Shown here: one piece after another, positions 4,774 to 5,574 of the stretch
How positions within the stretch are numbered: position 1 is the first letter of the stretch
How the letters are laid out: each line of letters begins with the position of its first letter
DNA from: Acidobacteriota bacterium
GTDB lineage: Bacteria > Actinomycetota > Acidimicrobiia > Spongiisociales > UBA5794
Reading direction: 5' to 3'
Assembly: GCA_022574065.1 (NCBI GenBank)
Contig: JACZST010000138.1
Span: 1-5,574, forward strand
Length of the DNA: 5,574 nt
Notes under the pieces: generated by a model
What the model was told of the DNA's origin: nothing
Seen by the model: only the letters and a program-made list of their open reading frames with translations
The model's database searches: none
Translations under genes and position numbers: made by a program

Positions 4774-5574
4774 AGCTGAGCCACTCGCATGCGCTCCATC
4801 ACCCGTGCGTACGGCACCACGGGGCCGTCACGACAGACAAAATCCGGACCGAACTGGCAGTGACCACAGAAGCCGATGGCGCACTTCATGTTGCGCTCCA
4901 GACTGATATAGACGTCCGCCGGCTCGACGCCACGTGATACCAACTCCCGGGCAACGACCTTCATCATGACCTCGGGCCCGCACACCATGGCGATAGTGTT
5001 GGCCGGGTCGAAATTGGCCCCAGGCAACAGGCTGGTCACCACCCCGACGTTGCCGTGCCAACCCTCATCGGAACGATCGACGGTCACCCCAACGTCGACT
5101 TGGAACCGGGTTCTCCAATCGTGGAGCTCGTCGCCGTACAGCATGTCGGTCGGCGACCGCGTGCCGTAAATGAGCGAGACGGCTCCAAAACGGTCCCGAT
5201 GCTCCGCCACATGCTGGACCACGGAGCGAAGCGGTGCTAGGCCTAACCCCCCGGCGGCAACAATGAGGTCCTTGCCCTCGGCCTCCTCGATTGGCCATCC
5301 CACCCCGTAGGGGCCGCGGATACCAACCTGCTCCCCTTCGCCCAGCGACCATATCGCTTCGGTAACCGCCCCAACGGAGCGCACCGTGTGGACGAGCGTC
5401 CGCCCATCCTCTTCGCCCCCGGCGATGGAGATCGGAACTTCGCCGATGCCAAACAGGTACAGCATGGTGAACTGCCCTGGGGCGAAACGGATCCCGTCCC
5501 CGTCCCCGTCCGTGGGCTCGAACTCCAAAGTCACCGTGTCGTGGGTCTCCTCGAATCGAGCGGCAACGCGAAAC
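4770..5574 (-). CDS. hydG: Group 3b hydrogenase FAD/NAD(P)-binding gamma subunit, 5'-partial
   Basis: This subunit passes electrons between the hydrogenase FeS clusters and NAD(P)H. The frame is open to the window edge (267 residues visible), so the N-terminus is missing. It is a ferredoxin-NADP reductase fold: FAD domain with FAPGQFTMLYLFGIGEVPIS, where VPIS stands for the RxYS flavin motif as is usual in this subfamily, then a nucleotide-binding domain with AAGGLGLAPLRSV and later MVCGPEVMMK. The C-terminal KCAIGFCGHCQFGPDFVC has the CX4CX2CX7C spacing of the [2Fe-2S] site seen in HydG and dihydroorotate dehydrogenase subunit PyrK. A (DG)3 run lies before the flavin motif. The GTG at 5534 is an internal valine, since family-like sequence (FRVAARFEETHDTVTLEF) continues upstream. 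hydB is expected next. Confidence 0.95.
   Translation of the reverse strand, partial: FRVAARFEETHDTVTLEFEPTDGDGDGIRFAPGQFTMLYLFGIGEVPISIAGGEEDGRTLVHTVRSVGAVTEAIWSLGEGEQVGIRGPYGVGWPIEEAEGKDLIVAAGGLGLAPLRSVVQHVAEHRDRFGAVSLIYGTRSPTDMLYGDELHDWRTRFQVDVGVTVDRSDEGWHGNVGVVTSLLPGANFDPANTIAMVCGPEVMMKVVARELVSRGVEPADVYISLERNMKCAIGFCGHCQFGPDFVCRDGPVVPYARVMERMRVAQL
5493..5510. repeat. Three tandem CCCGTC hexanucleotides inside hydG
   Basis: CCCGTC occurs three times in a row. On the coding strand it gives Asp-Gly repeated three times (TDGDGDGIRF), in a loop between two strands of the FAD domain. The unit is a multiple of three, so copy changes would keep frame. Confidence 0.85.

Larger units (their letters stand above)
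1794..5574 (-). other. Group 3b hydrogenase operon hydG-hydD-hydA-endopeptidase-hypA-hypC
   Basis: Six same-strand genes follow each other with overlaps of 4, 11, 4 and 8 nt, then a 3-nt gap. The order of gamma, delta and alpha subunits matches the hydB-hydG-hydD-hydA order of the Pyrococcus furiosus sulfhydrogenase, here extended by three maturation genes. There is no internal promoter-sized gap, so one transcript starting beyond the right edge is expected. Confidence 0.88.

Noticed and set aside
1..5574. tRNA, rRNA, CRISPR array, transposase or insertion-sequence ends
   Set aside because: None seen on either strand; the pseudogene patch has no recognisable transposase or terminal inverted repeats to explain its breakpoints.

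Overview
The window is high-GC DNA with codon use and ABC-transporter style typical of a high-GC Gram-positive lineage. An actinobacterium (Actinomycetota) is the best guess, but this is inference from gene style only. It divides into two contrasting halves that converge near position 1,750.

Left part, + strand (1-1697). It begins inside the ATPase gene of an ABC-2 type exporter, which runs to 679. A permease gene overlaps it by 4 bp (ATGA), but permease-like sequence stops near 1120, after about three membrane segments. What follows looks like a patch of gene remnants. On the minus strand there is a C-terminal half of a probable PPOX/flavin-nucleotide-binding protein, split by one frameshift (1129-1442). 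Directly abutting it on the plus strand is the C-terminal half of a peroxidase-related AhpD/carboxymuconolactone-decarboxylase-family protein (about 1446-1697). Both remnants have lost their 5' ends at the same point (about 1440-1450). One deletion across a divergent gene pair would explain this.

Right part, - strand (5574 down to 1794). This is a tightly packed, intact operon for a cytoplasmic bidirectional group 3b [NiFe] hydrogenase (sulfhydrogenase type). In transcription order it holds hydG (FAD/NAD(P)-binding gamma subunit, 5' end beyond the window), hydD (small FeS subunit), hydA (Ni-Fe catalytic large subunit), a hydrogenase maturation endopeptidase, a short HypA-like protein, and hypC. 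Genes overlap by 4, 11, 4 and 8 nt, and only 3 nt separate the last two, so translational coupling is likely. The beta FeS subunit (hydB) is expected just upstream of the right edge.

How the genes work together: electrons move between H2 at the NiFe site (HydA), the three [4Fe-4S] clusters of HydD, the FAD of HydG and NAD(P)H. HypC delivers the Fe(CN)2CO precursor, the HypA-like protein presumably handles nickel, and the endopeptidase trims the HydA C-terminus after metal insertion. hypB, hypD, hypE and hypF are not in the window.

The most notable points are the HypA-like protein, which keeps the Met-His-Glu nickel-binding N-terminus but has no zinc domain and no cysteine at all, and the multi-breakpoint pseudogene patch next to the hydrogenase operon. 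The hydrogenase itself belongs to a known class.
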